From: an uncultured Bacteroidales bacterium
Lineage (GTDB): Bacteria; Bacteroidota; Bacteroidia; Bacteroidales; P3
Reading direction: 5' to 3'
Assembly: GCA_937915785.1 (NCBI GenBank)
Contig: CALGGY010000141.1
Span: forward strand, 1 to 5,020
DNA length: 5,020 nucleotides
The notes below the pieces were generated by a model. It did not search any database. It was given only the letters and a program-made list of their open reading frames with translations, and had not been told where the DNA came from. How positions within the stretch are numbered: the first letter of the stretch is position 1; each line of letters opens with the position of its first letter. The position numbers and the translations under genes are program-made. This document shows positions 1-5,020 of this stretch, piece by piece.

Positions 1-90
1 CCAACTCCCAACTCCCAACTGCAAACTGCAAACTGCAAACTGCAAACTCCCAACTCCCAACTGCAAACTCCCAACTGCCAACTCCCAACT
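1..90. repeat. Heptanucleotide tandem repeat array, cut by the left window edge
   Basis: Twelve complete 7-bp units lie end to end from base 3 to 86, followed by a partial AACT. Two unit types alternate: A = AACTCCC and B = AACTGCA, with one intermediate AACTGCC at 73-79. The order is A A B B B B A A B A (intermediate) A. Bases 1-2 (CC) fit the end of a further unit, so the array continues to the left. The unit is not a multiple of three, and the array lies downstream of the nucleoside transporter, whose stop codon (complement of 89-91) uses the last repeat bases. It resembles the short tandemly repeated heptamers described in cyanobacteria. My impression that similar arrays occur between Bacteroidota genes is recollection, not a search. 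No hairpin or ORF explains it. Confidence 0.95.
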
Positions 91-1372
91 ATCTCTGGTG
101 TTTGTACCTAAAGCAGATGGCGAACAGTACGGCGATTGCAAGTGCGTAGGCGGCGAAGATGAACCACACCGTCTGCCAGTCGCCCACAAGGGCGGAGTGG
201 GGCGGTTCGGTCCAGTGGCAGTAGCTATCAACCACCGCCTGTGCCGCGAAAATGCCGAGGGTGGCACCCAAGCCGTTGGTCATCAGCATAAAAAGTCCCT
301 GTGCCGAAGAGCGCATCTCCGCAGGTGTCTCCTGATTTACGAACAGCGAACCGCTGATGTTGTAGAAATCGAAAGCCAAGCCATACACTATCATCGAAAG
401 GATGATGGCCCAAAGTCCTGTGCCGGGGTCACCTATGCCGAATAATCCGAAACGGAAAACCCATGCTGTCATTGCCATAAGCATCACTTTTTTTATGCCG
501 AACCTATTCAGGAAAAAGGGTATTAGCAGTATGCACAGAGTTTCGGAAATCTGCGAGATGGAATAGATTATCACCGAATACTTCACTCCGAAGGAATCGG
601 CAAACTCGGGATTTGCCCTGAACGACGAGATGAAAGGGGTGGCAAAGCTGCTGGTTACTTGCAGGGCAGCACCCAAACACATCGAGAAAATGAAGAAAAT
701 AGCCATTTTGCGTTGACGGAACAGTTTAAAGGCATTGAGTCCGAGCGCTTCGGCAAAGGATTTCTTTTCCCCGCCGTTGCTTACGGGGCATTTGGGGAGA
801 GTGAAAGCGTATCCCGCCAAGGCTATCCCCAGTCCGCCGCTGAGCAAAAACTGGTAAGGAGATTCGGAGAGTTGCAGGAGGTCTATGGTCCACATGGCGG
901 CAATAAATCCTATGGTGCCGAACACGCGGATAGGGGGGAAGTCCTTGATGGTGTCCAGACCTCCTTTTTCCAAGGCGTTGTATGCCACGGAGTTTGACAA
1001 TGCGATGGTGGGCATGTAGAAAGCCACGCCAATGGAGTAGAGGGTAAACAGTGTGCCAAAGTCGGGGTGGGCGTTGTACATGCCGTGGAAACAGGCCAGT
1101 ACCATAGCGGAGCCGGATATGAGGTGGCACAGTCCGAGGGTGCGTTGTGCGGGAATCCATCGGTCGGCCACAATGCCCATCAGGGCGGGCATAAACAGCG
1201 ACACAATGCCCTGCATGGCGTAGAAAAGCCCTATCTTGCTTCCCAAGCCACTGGCACCCAAGTATTTGCCCATGCAAGTGAGGTAGGCTCCCCACACCGC
1301 ATATTGCAAAAAGTTCATCACTATCAGCCGGAATTTCAAGGTCTGTTTCGATGGGTAAATAGCTGTTTTCAT
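89..1372 (-). CDS. nupG: NupG-type nucleoside:H+ symporter (MFS, NHS family)
   Basis: Inner-membrane proton-driven importer of nucleosides for salvage, 427 residues with the hydrophobic profile of a 12-helix major facilitator. It resembles E. coli NupG along its whole length by memory: NFLQYAVWGAYL near residue 20, MPALMGIVADRW at 61-72 (loop 2-3 MFS motif), DFPPIRVFGTIGF at 144-156, MAIFFIFSMCLGAALQVT at 223-240, SISQISETL at 271-279, GLAFDFYNISGS at 331-342, SSAQGLFMLMTNG at 355-367, and a C-terminal DWQTVWFIFAAYA then YKHQR. The frame stays open upstream to a GTG at 1420 and an ATG at 1411, but those lie inside the efp terminator. I therefore start at the ATG at 1372, which leaves about nine residues more than NupG and has an A8 run 10 nt upstream. 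No consensus promoter is visible. Exact nucleoside specificity (NupG versus XapB-like) cannot be read from the sequence. Confidence 0.93.
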   Translation of the reverse strand: MKTAIYPSKQTLKFRLIVMNFLQYAVWGAYLTCMGKYLGASGLGSKIGLFYAMQGIVSLFMPALMGIVADRWIPAQRTLGLCHLISGSAMVLACFHGMYNAHPDFGTLFTLYSIGVAFYMPTIALSNSVAYNALEKGGLDTIKDFPPIRVFGTIGFIAAMWTIDLLQLSESPYQFLLSGGLGIALAGYAFTLPKCPVSNGGEKKSFAEALGLNAFKLFRQRKMAIFFIFSMCLGAALQVTSSFATPFISSFRANPEFADSFGVKYSVIIYSISQISETLCILLIPFFLNRFGIKKVMLMAMTAWVFRFGLFGIGDPGTGLWAIILSMIVYGLAFDFYNISGSLFVNQETPAEMRSSAQGLFMLMTNGLGATLGIFAAQAVVDSYCHWTEPPHSALVGDWQTVWFIFAAYALAIAVLFAICFRYKHQR

Positions 1373-1392
1373 GGTCGTTGGCTTTTTTTTAC

Positions 1393-1427
1393 AAAAACGG
1401 AACTGCGGCATAAAATCCACAGTTCCG
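1393..1427 (-). terminator. Intrinsic terminator of the efp transcript
   Basis: Read on the minus strand, CGGAACTGTGG pairs with CCGCAGTTCCG, an 11-bp stem with one T-G wobble, around an 8-nt loop. TTTTT (1397-1393) follows directly. It starts 35 nt after the efp stop codon. On the plus strand the same hairpin has no T-tract after it, so it acts in the minus direction. It also separates efp from nupG and rules out the upstream start codons of the nupG frame. Confidence 0.88.
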
Positions 1428-1462
1428 CATGAAAAAACAATTATTATTTAGCTTGTTGAGCT

Positions 1463-2026
1463 CTAACGGATGCGTTCGGAGTATTCGCCGGTGCGAGTGT
1501 CCACTTTTATGCGTTCGCCCTCTTTGATGAACAGTGGCACGCGAATTTGCACACCAGGTTCCACGGTGGCGTCTTTCATGGCGTTGGTGGCGGTGTTGCC
1601 GGCAAAACCGGGTTCGGTGTAGGTTACCACGGTTTCGATAAATGGCGGCAGTTCGCAAACCAGCGGTGTCTCGGTGTCGGCCTCAACGGTAATCTCTACA
1701 TACTGTCCGTCTTTCAGAAACTGCGGTGCGTTGATGATGTTTTCGGGTATGTAAATCTGCTCGTAGGTCTCGGTGTGCATAAAAACGTGCATGTCGCCTT
1801 CTTTGTACAGATAGGTGTAGGGGCGGCGTTCCACGCGAACAATGTCTATTTTGGCACCGCTGGGGAAAGTGTTTTCCAGTGTGCGGCCGGTTTTAACGCT
1901 GCGCATTTTGGTGCGAACAAAAGCGGCGCCCTTGCCGGGTTTTACGTGCAGAAACTCTACTATGGTGTAGATGTCGTTGTTGAAATTGATGCAAAGTCCG
2001 TTTTTAATGTCGGTCGTTGTTGCCAT
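1463..2026 (-). CDS. efp: Translation elongation factor P
   Basis: EF-P binds between the ribosomal P and E sites and promotes peptide-bond formation when the ribosome stalls at consecutive prolines. The 187-residue length is typical. The N-terminal KOW-like domain carries the tip loop VKPGKGAAF at 28-36. K32 is at the position equivalent to E. coli K34, the residue modified after translation. The middle and C-terminal OB domains follow, with the family signature from K-D-A (about 150) through RVPLFIKEG, and the C-terminal KVDTRTGEYSERIR. The start ATG is preceded by an A-rich leader without a Shine-Dalgarno site. Only 39 nt separate it from the upstream membrane-protein gene, and no promoter lies between, so the two are probably co-transcribed. 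The chemistry used to modify K32 cannot be inferred: no epmA, epmB, earP or ymfI homologue is in the window. Confidence 0.98.
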   Translation of the reverse strand: MATTTDIKNGLCINFNNDIYTIVEFLHVKPGKGAAFVRTKMRSVKTGRTLENTFPSGAKIDIVRVERRPYTYLYKEGDMHVFMHTETYEQIYIPENIINAPQFLKDGQYVEITVEADTETPLVCELPPFIETVVTYTEPGFAGNTATNAMKDATVEPGVQIRVPLFIKEGERIKVDTRTGEYSERIR

Positions 2027-2065
2027 TTATTTGTGTATTAGTTGGTTATTTTAAAAATATTATTT

Positions 2066-2326
2066 CTATTCTTCTTTTTCTTCGTCGGGATTTTTGCTGA
2101 ATTCCAAAATGTGGGTTAGATGCCGCAGATCGTCCTTAAGTTTCTGGTTCTCACGCTCAATGGCAATGCGGCTGGAACGTTCCATCAGCATACGGAAAAA
2201 CACGGCGAACATTAGCGTTATCATCACCCAAGTGCCGTTTTTTACAACAAAAAACACCACCATAGCTCCTATCAGCAACAGGAACGAAAGAACGTTGTAT
2301 ATTTTTGTTACCGTATTTCTGTCCAT
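2066..2326 (-). CDS. Small two-helix membrane protein with coiled-coil tail, unknown function
   Basis: I do not recognise a named family. The 86 residues contain two hydrophobic segments, about 9-28 (IYNVLSFLLLIGAMVVFFVV) and 32-48, joined by a four-residue turn (KNGT). A charged helix follows at about 50-77 with heptad-like spacing (IAIERENQKLKDDLRHLTHIL), then an acidic tail DEEKEE. Basic residues flank both outer ends (R3, K8; R45, R50, R53), so by the positive-inside rule both termini should be cytoplasmic, with the helix projecting into the cytoplasm. The start is well supported: it lies about 20 nt below a strong Bacteroidota -7 element. It is the first gene of the transcript that includes efp. 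A scaffold or oligomerising role is possible from the architecture only. Reality of the gene is well supported by promoter, spacing and composition; its function is unknown. Confidence 0.85.
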   Translation of the reverse strand: MDRNTVTKIYNVLSFLLLIGAMVVFFVVKNGTWVMITLMFAVFFRMLMERSSRIAIERENQKLKDDLRHLTHILEFSKNPDEEKEE

Positions 2327-2345
2327 ATTTAATTAAAATTGTTTG

Positions 2346-2376
2346 CAAAGATACGTTTTTTTTGAAAAATATGCAA
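2346..2376 (-). promoter_or_regulatory. Bacteroidota sigma-ABfr-type promoter for the membrane protein-efp operon
   Basis: On the minus strand TATCTTTG (2353-2346) matches the TAnnTTTG -7 consensus. A TTG -33 element (2376-2374) lies exactly 20 nt upstream, within the usual 19-21 nt spacing. Transcription should begin roughly at 2335-2340, giving a leader of only about 10-15 nt before the start codon at 2326. Confidence 0.8.
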
Positions 2377-2464
2377 GAATTATTGTTGCACTTTTGTAAA
2401 TATTGGATTATCAGTGTGTTGTGTGTGTGTTTTAGGGGTTTTGAAATTAAAATCATGTTGCTGG

Positions 2465-2496
2465 CTGGCAAAAAACCGCCTTTTTTTGTATCTTTG
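2465..2496 (+). promoter_or_regulatory. Bacteroidota-type promoter for the pyridoxal kinase gene
   Basis: TATCTTTG at 2489-2496 matches the TAnnTTTG -7 consensus. At the expected distance upstream the sequence is CTGG (2465-2468), a poor match to the TTTG -33 element, so the promoter may be weaker or activator-assisted. The implied leader is about 60-65 nt. The same 13-mer, GTATCTTTGCAAA, occurs at the divergent promoter on the other strand. Confidence 0.65.
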
Positions 2497-2567
2497 CAAA
2501 GCATTTTGCACCTGCCGAAAGTGCCAAAAAACGTAGAAACATTTTGAAAAACACAATGTTGCCGTAA

Positions 2568-3422
2568 ATGAAACAGATACTGCTTATCAACGATGTTGTA
2601 GGCCACAGCCATGTGGGCATGGCGGCCATGATGCCTATTTTGACCTATCTTGGGCATCAGACTTTCAACCTGCCCACAGCATTGGTGTCGAACACCCTCG
2701 ACTACGGCCGTTTCAACGTGCTCGAAACCACCGGCTACATGCATGGTACCATACCGGTGTGGCGCCAGCTGGGTTTCCGTTTCGACGCCGTGTGTACGGG
2801 ACTGATGTTCAGCGAAGAACAGGCCGTTTTGGTGGCCGACTACTGCTCGCAGCTGCATGTCGAGGGCTCCGCCATTTTTGTGGACCCCATCATGGGCGAC
2901 GCAGGACGGCTGTACAACGGCATTTCCGACAAGCAGGTGGAGCTGATGCGCAGAATGGTTGGTGTGGCCGACCTCACTTTCCCCAATTTCACCGAAGCCT
3001 GCCTTCTGGCCGACGTGCCTTACAGCGACCGCGGACTGCCGTGGGACGAGATGTGCCGCGTGATGGACAAAATCCACGCCCTCGGCGCCAAAGCCGTGGT
3101 GATAACCAGTGCCACCGTGGACGGGAAAAAATGTGTGGTGGGACGACGCAATTTCCACTCCGACAGCGCCATACGCCAAAACACCGCCGAAGGACTCTAT
3201 TTCAGCCTTGCCTACGACGAAATACCCGTGGCTTTCCACGGCACTGGCGACATCTTTTCCGCCGTGCTTATTGGCAACCTGATGAACGGTAAAACACTGA
3301 AGGACAGCACCCGTAACGCCATGGACGTGGTTAGCCGCCTTATCTACAACAACCGCGACCAAGTCGACAAATGCCTTGGCATCCCTGTGGAGAAATGCCT
3401 CGACCTGCTGAAAAATGGGTGA
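2568..3422 (+). CDS. pdxY: Pyridoxal/pyridoxamine kinase (PfkB/ribokinase superfamily)
   Basis: Phosphorylates the 5'-hydroxyl of B6 vitamers with ATP in the cytoplasmic salvage route to pyridoxal phosphate. The 284 residues match the usual kinase length. Visible marks are the N-terminal substrate segment (INDVVGHSHVGMAA, 7-20), GYMHG (56-60), FVDPIMGD (104-111), TFPNFTEA (137-144, the TPNxxEA motif), VVITSATV (177-184) and the anion hole/catalytic motif HGTGDIFSAV (224-233), with D228 as the expected catalytic base. The N-terminal NDVVGHSHVG replaces the more familiar SHVVYGHVG-like start of proteobacterial PdxY. I recall this form in Bacteroidales proteins annotated pyridoxamine kinase, so pyridoxamine may be favoured. 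The gene stands alone on the plus strand, converging on the nitroreductase gene with 27 nt between stops. I see no terminator in that gap. The gene symbol is by family, not by tested specificity. Confidence 0.9.
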   Translation: MKQILLINDVVGHSHVGMAAMMPILTYLGHQTFNLPTALVSNTLDYGRFNVLETTGYMHGTIPVWRQLGFRFDAVCTGLMFSEEQAVLVADYCSQLHVEGSAIFVDPIMGDAGRLYNGISDKQVELMRRMVGVADLTFPNFTEACLLADVPYSDRGLPWDEMCRVMDKIHALGAKAVVITSATVDGKKCVVGRRNFHSDSAIRQNTAEGLYFSLAYDEIPVAFHGTGDIFSAVLIGNLMNGKTLKDSTRNAMDVVSRLIYNNRDQVDKCLGIPVEKCLDLLKNG

Positions 3423-3449
3423 GATTCCGATTATCCGAACATCTGACCA

Positions 3450-3998
3450 TCAATCCTTTTCCACGAAAATCGTCTCGTCGAAGGACTTTCGTTTTTTCTC
3501 GCGCAGTTTGTCGTCGGGGGCAGGGTAGCCCACGGCAATAACAAGGCGCACGCGGCGTGTGGGGCCAAACCCCATGGCTTTCAGTATGGTGCGGCGGCGA
3601 AACGAGCCTATCATGCAGGTGCCCAATCCTTCGGCCTGCGCCGCAAGGCATATATGGGCGGCCATTATGCCTATGTCGATGGGGGTGAGGTTGTTGCCGG
3701 CAAAGAACCCGCCACTTTTCGATTTCATGTTGCCAAAGGTCTGCTCTATAACAATGTAGCTGCTTACGTTGTTCAAAAACTTGTTCAGTCCTACGGTCTG
3801 GCAGGCCTCGGTAATTTTCGGTACCTTGGGGCTGGGACGTTGCACAATATGCAGTCGCCATGGTTGCGAGTTGCACGACGAAGGTGCAAGGCACGACAGC
3901 TGGCATATTTCCACAAGTTTCTGTGTTTCAACTTCATGGTCGGTAAAATTGCGTGTGCTCTGCCGTTGGCCGATTAGCTCTTTGATGTTTTCGTTCAT
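3450..3998 (-). CDS. Nitroreductase-family FMN-dependent oxidoreductase
   Basis: A cytoplasmic FMN enzyme that reduces nitroaromatics, quinones or other acceptors with NAD(P)H; the physiological substrate cannot be told from sequence. At 182 residues it is at the short end of the family. Family marks are RQSTRNF (12-18, FMN phosphate binding), the APSSCNSQPW segment (38-47), the helix IGIMAAHICLAAQAEGLGTCMIGSF (about 109-133) whose GLGTCMIGSF contacts flavin, AVGYP (155-159) and the basic KKRKSFDE near the C-terminus (168-175), which usually completes the phosphate site. The start ATG follows the acyltransferase stop by 6 nt (AATGTG), so it is almost surely translated from the same mRNA. Nothing suggests truncation. 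Two cysteines sit in the N-terminal half (C32, C36) and one in the SCNSQPW loop (C42). Confidence 0.92.
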   Translation of the reverse strand: MNENIKELIGQRQSTRNFTDHEVETQKLVEICQLSCLAPSSCNSQPWRLHIVQRPSPKVPKITEACQTVGLNKFLNNVSSYIVIEQTFGNMKSKSGGFFAGNNLTPIDIGIMAAHICLAAQAEGLGTCMIGSFRRRTILKAMGFGPTRRVRLVIAVGYPAPDDKLREKKRKSFDETIFVEKD

Positions 3999-4004
3999 AA
4001 TGTG

Positions 4005-4895
4005 TCAGATTTTTGTAAAGTTATAGAAATTAAACCATTGCAGCGGTTGTTTGCGCACTTCGGTTTCGAGCAGGGTGGCGTATTGCTGCACAAGGGCGTG
4101 GGTTTTTTCGGTGGTGGTGCCGTTTTCAGGGGTGTCGAGGGGTGCCACGCTGCCAATGTAGCTGTTAGCTTGGCCTTTCATAGTGGAAATGAAAAGCATT
4201 GGCACTCCGAGTGTTACAGCAATGTGGAAAATGCCTGTGGGAAAACAGGCCTCCGTGCCGAAAAAGCGGGCTTTGGCATGTCGTTGCCCATCGGCAAAAC
4301 GGTCGCAGTTGGTGATTACGATTTCGCCTTTCGAAAGAGCCTCCTTTATATCGAATATATACGAAAGCCCATCGCGTATCTGTATGATATTCACGTGGAA
4401 ATCCTCTTTGTTGAACGAGTCGAGACGTCGTTTGGTGATAAGGTCGCTTTCGTTGCCCCAAAATATTATGTTGATAGGCTTGCGGCAATGTTGCATGGTG
4501 GTGGCCGCCATCTCGAAATTGCCTATGTGCGCGCTTGCCACAATAAAGCCCTTTTCGCTGTGGGTGAGTTGTGTAAAAAGCTCCTCGTTTTCGAAATGTA
4601 TGTCGAACTGTGTGGTGTTGCCGGCCCAGAGTGCGAATTTGTCGATAATGACGCGTCCGAAAGTCATGAAATTGCGCCGCATGTAGCGCAGCGACTTGGC
4701 TCGGTCCATGTGCATCATGTGCCTGTAGAAACGGTACGACGAGCGGGCGTCGATGGGGTTGAAAAGTATGTAAAACGGTACCACCACGTACAGAAAAGGG
4801 TACAACACTCGACAGTTGTGCCGTCTCAGAAACGAGAACAGAAACCTCTGTCCCCAATTGCGGCCTTTGGTTTTGCCGTGCCATTCCGCTTTCAT
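4005..4895 (-). CDS. Lipid A biosynthesis-type acyltransferase (LPLAT superfamily)
   Basis: A membrane-associated acyltransferase of the LpxL/HtrB fold, expected to move an acyl chain from acyl-ACP to a glycolipid or related acceptor at the cytoplasmic face of the inner membrane. The 296 residues begin with WHGKTKG (5-11) and a hydrophobic anchor at about 31-46. The catalytic HX4E motif is HIGNFE, H123 to E128. Later blocks are GEIVITNCDR (190-199), FFGTEACFPTG (211-221) and QWFNFYNF (286-293). The WxGKT start and the C-terminal WFNFYxF resemble the predicted-acyltransferase group COG4261 more than classical LpxL. COG4261 members often sit in aryl-polyene or flexirubin-type clusters, but no ketosynthase or ACP gene is visible here. 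The start has an A9 run 8 nt upstream and no Shine-Dalgarno. It is first of a two-gene unit with the nitroreductase gene. The acceptor lipid is not known. Confidence 0.88.
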   Translation of the reverse strand: MKAEWHGKTKGRNWGQRFLFSFLRRHNCRVLYPFLYVVVPFYILFNPIDARSSYRFYRHMMHMDRAKSLRYMRRNFMTFGRVIIDKFALWAGNTTQFDIHFENEELFTQLTHSEKGFIVASAHIGNFEMAATTMQHCRKPINIIFWGNESDLITKRRLDSFNKEDFHVNIIQIRDGLSYIFDIKEALSKGEIVITNCDRFADGQRHAKARFFGTEACFPTGIFHIAVTLGVPMLFISTMKGQANSYIGSVAPLDTPENGTTTEKTHALVQQYATLLETEVRKQPLQWFNFYNFTKI

Positions 4896-4929
4896 CGGTG
4901 ATGTTTTTTTTTCGTTGTGGTTTTCTTAC

Positions 4930-4963
4930 AAAAAAAGCCTCACATCGTTTTGTGAAGCCTTTT
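4930..4963 (-). terminator. Intrinsic terminator of the tRNA gene
   Basis: On the minus strand AAAAGGCTTCACA pairs with TGTGAGGCTTTTT (13 bp, two G-T wobbles) around the loop AAACGA, and the 3' arm runs into seven T residues (4936-4930). It begins 3 nt after the tRNA discriminator base. On the plus strand the two wobbles become C-A mismatches, so the structure favours the minus direction. The acyltransferase start codon is only 34 nt beyond it. Confidence 0.85.
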
Positions 4964-4966
4964 GTG

Positions 4967-5020
4967 TAGCGGGGACGAGAATTGAACTCGTGACCTCCGG
5001 GTTATGAATCCGACGCTCTA
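4967..5020 (-). tRNA. tRNA with anticodon CAU (Met elongator, or Ile2), 5' end outside the window
   Basis: The 54 bases cover tRNA positions about 20 to 73. They are the D-stem 3' strand GAGC, anticodon arm TCGGA-TTCATAA-CCCGG with anticodon CAU (complement of 5004-5006), variable loop AGGTC, a perfect T arm ACGAG-TTCAATT-CTCGT, acceptor strand CCCCGCT and discriminator A. CCA is not encoded. The D stem implies C11-G24 and the anticodon stem lacks three G-C pairs next to the loop (31-39 is A-C), so it is not the initiator. Elongator methionine is most likely. The CAU-reading isoleucine tRNA, whose C34 is changed to lysidine, cannot be excluded without the 5' acceptor strand. Confidence 0.92.

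Noticed and set aside
1..90. CRISPR array or attachment site
   Set aside because: The units are contiguous 7-mers with no spacers, and no integrase or cas gene is in the window.
1383..1437. Bidirectional terminator for nupG or a plus-strand gene
   Set aside because: On the plus strand the hairpin is followed by CATGAAAAAAC rather than T residues, and no plus-strand gene ends here, so only the minus direction is supported.
1547..2041. 164-codon open frame on the plus strand over efp
   Set aside because: It is in codon register antisense to the unmistakable EF-P gene, and its glycine/valine-rich translation reflects the complement of EF-P codons.
2415..2436. GT-rich tract (gtgtgttgtgtgtgtgtttt) in the divergent intergenic region, considered as a microsatellite or regulator site
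   Set aside because: It is short and imperfect and lacks dyad symmetry. Nothing distinguishes it from ordinary low-complexity intergenic sequence.
2157..3362. 401-codon open frame on the minus strand across the kinase gene and the divergent promoter region
   Set aside because: It is in codon register antisense to pdxY, His/Val-rich without a domain, and runs through both promoters into another gene. It is an antisense shadow.
3423..3449. Possible terminator between the convergent kinase and nitroreductase genes
   Set aside because: The 27-nt gap has no inverted repeat with a T-tract in either direction. Termination must occur elsewhere or by another mechanism.
4002..4901. 299-codon open frame on the plus strand across the whole acyltransferase gene
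   Set aside because: It is in exact codon register antisense to a gene with clear family motifs. Such frames stay open when the sense gene avoids TTA, CTA and TCA codons. The translation has no recognisable domain and no promoter lies upstream.
4816..5007. 63-codon plus-strand frame ending in GTRIELVTSGL
   Set aside because: The ending is the familiar artefact of translating the antisense strand of a tRNA T arm and anticodon arm. It also covers the tRNA terminator and the acyltransferase 5' end.

Overview
The window looks like chromosomal DNA from a member of the Bacteroidota, most likely Bacteroidales. The signs are two promoters with the group's TAnnTTTG-type -7 element, A-rich leaders in place of Shine-Dalgarno sites, a tRNA gene with no encoded CCA end, and Bacteroidales-like proteins. 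It is compact, mostly housekeeping DNA. I see no phage, insertion sequence, CRISPR array or defence cassette.

Layout from left to right. Bases 1-90 are a tandem array of a 7-bp unit (AACTCCC / AACTGCA) that runs off the left edge. Its last unit reaches into the stop codon of a minus-strand NupG-type nucleoside:proton symporter (89-1372). Upstream of that gene is a strong intrinsic terminator (1393-1427) for the next minus-strand unit. That unit is a small two-helix membrane protein with a coiled-coil tail (2066-2326) followed by elongation factor P (1463-2026), driven by a good promoter at 2346-2376. A 241-bp divergent intergenic region (2327-2567) carries this promoter and a second -7 element for the only plus-strand gene, a pyridoxal/pyridoxamine kinase (2568-3422). 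Converging on the kinase is a minus-strand pair: a lipid A-type (LPLAT superfamily) acyltransferase (4005-4895) and, 6 nt downstream, a small nitroreductase-family flavoprotein (3450-3998). The right edge holds the 3' three-quarters of a tRNA with anticodon CAU (minus strand), followed by its own terminator (4930-4963).

Functionally these are mostly unrelated cell-maintenance jobs: nucleoside uptake, relief of ribosome stalling at proline stretches, vitamin B6 salvage, acylation of an envelope lipid, flavin redox chemistry and tRNA supply. The least explained points are the heptamer array, the unknown membrane protein ahead of efp, the acyltransferase/nitroreductase pair, and two minus-strand genes (nupG and the acyltransferase) that start just after a terminator with no recognisable promoter. 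I found no convincing previously undescribed system here.
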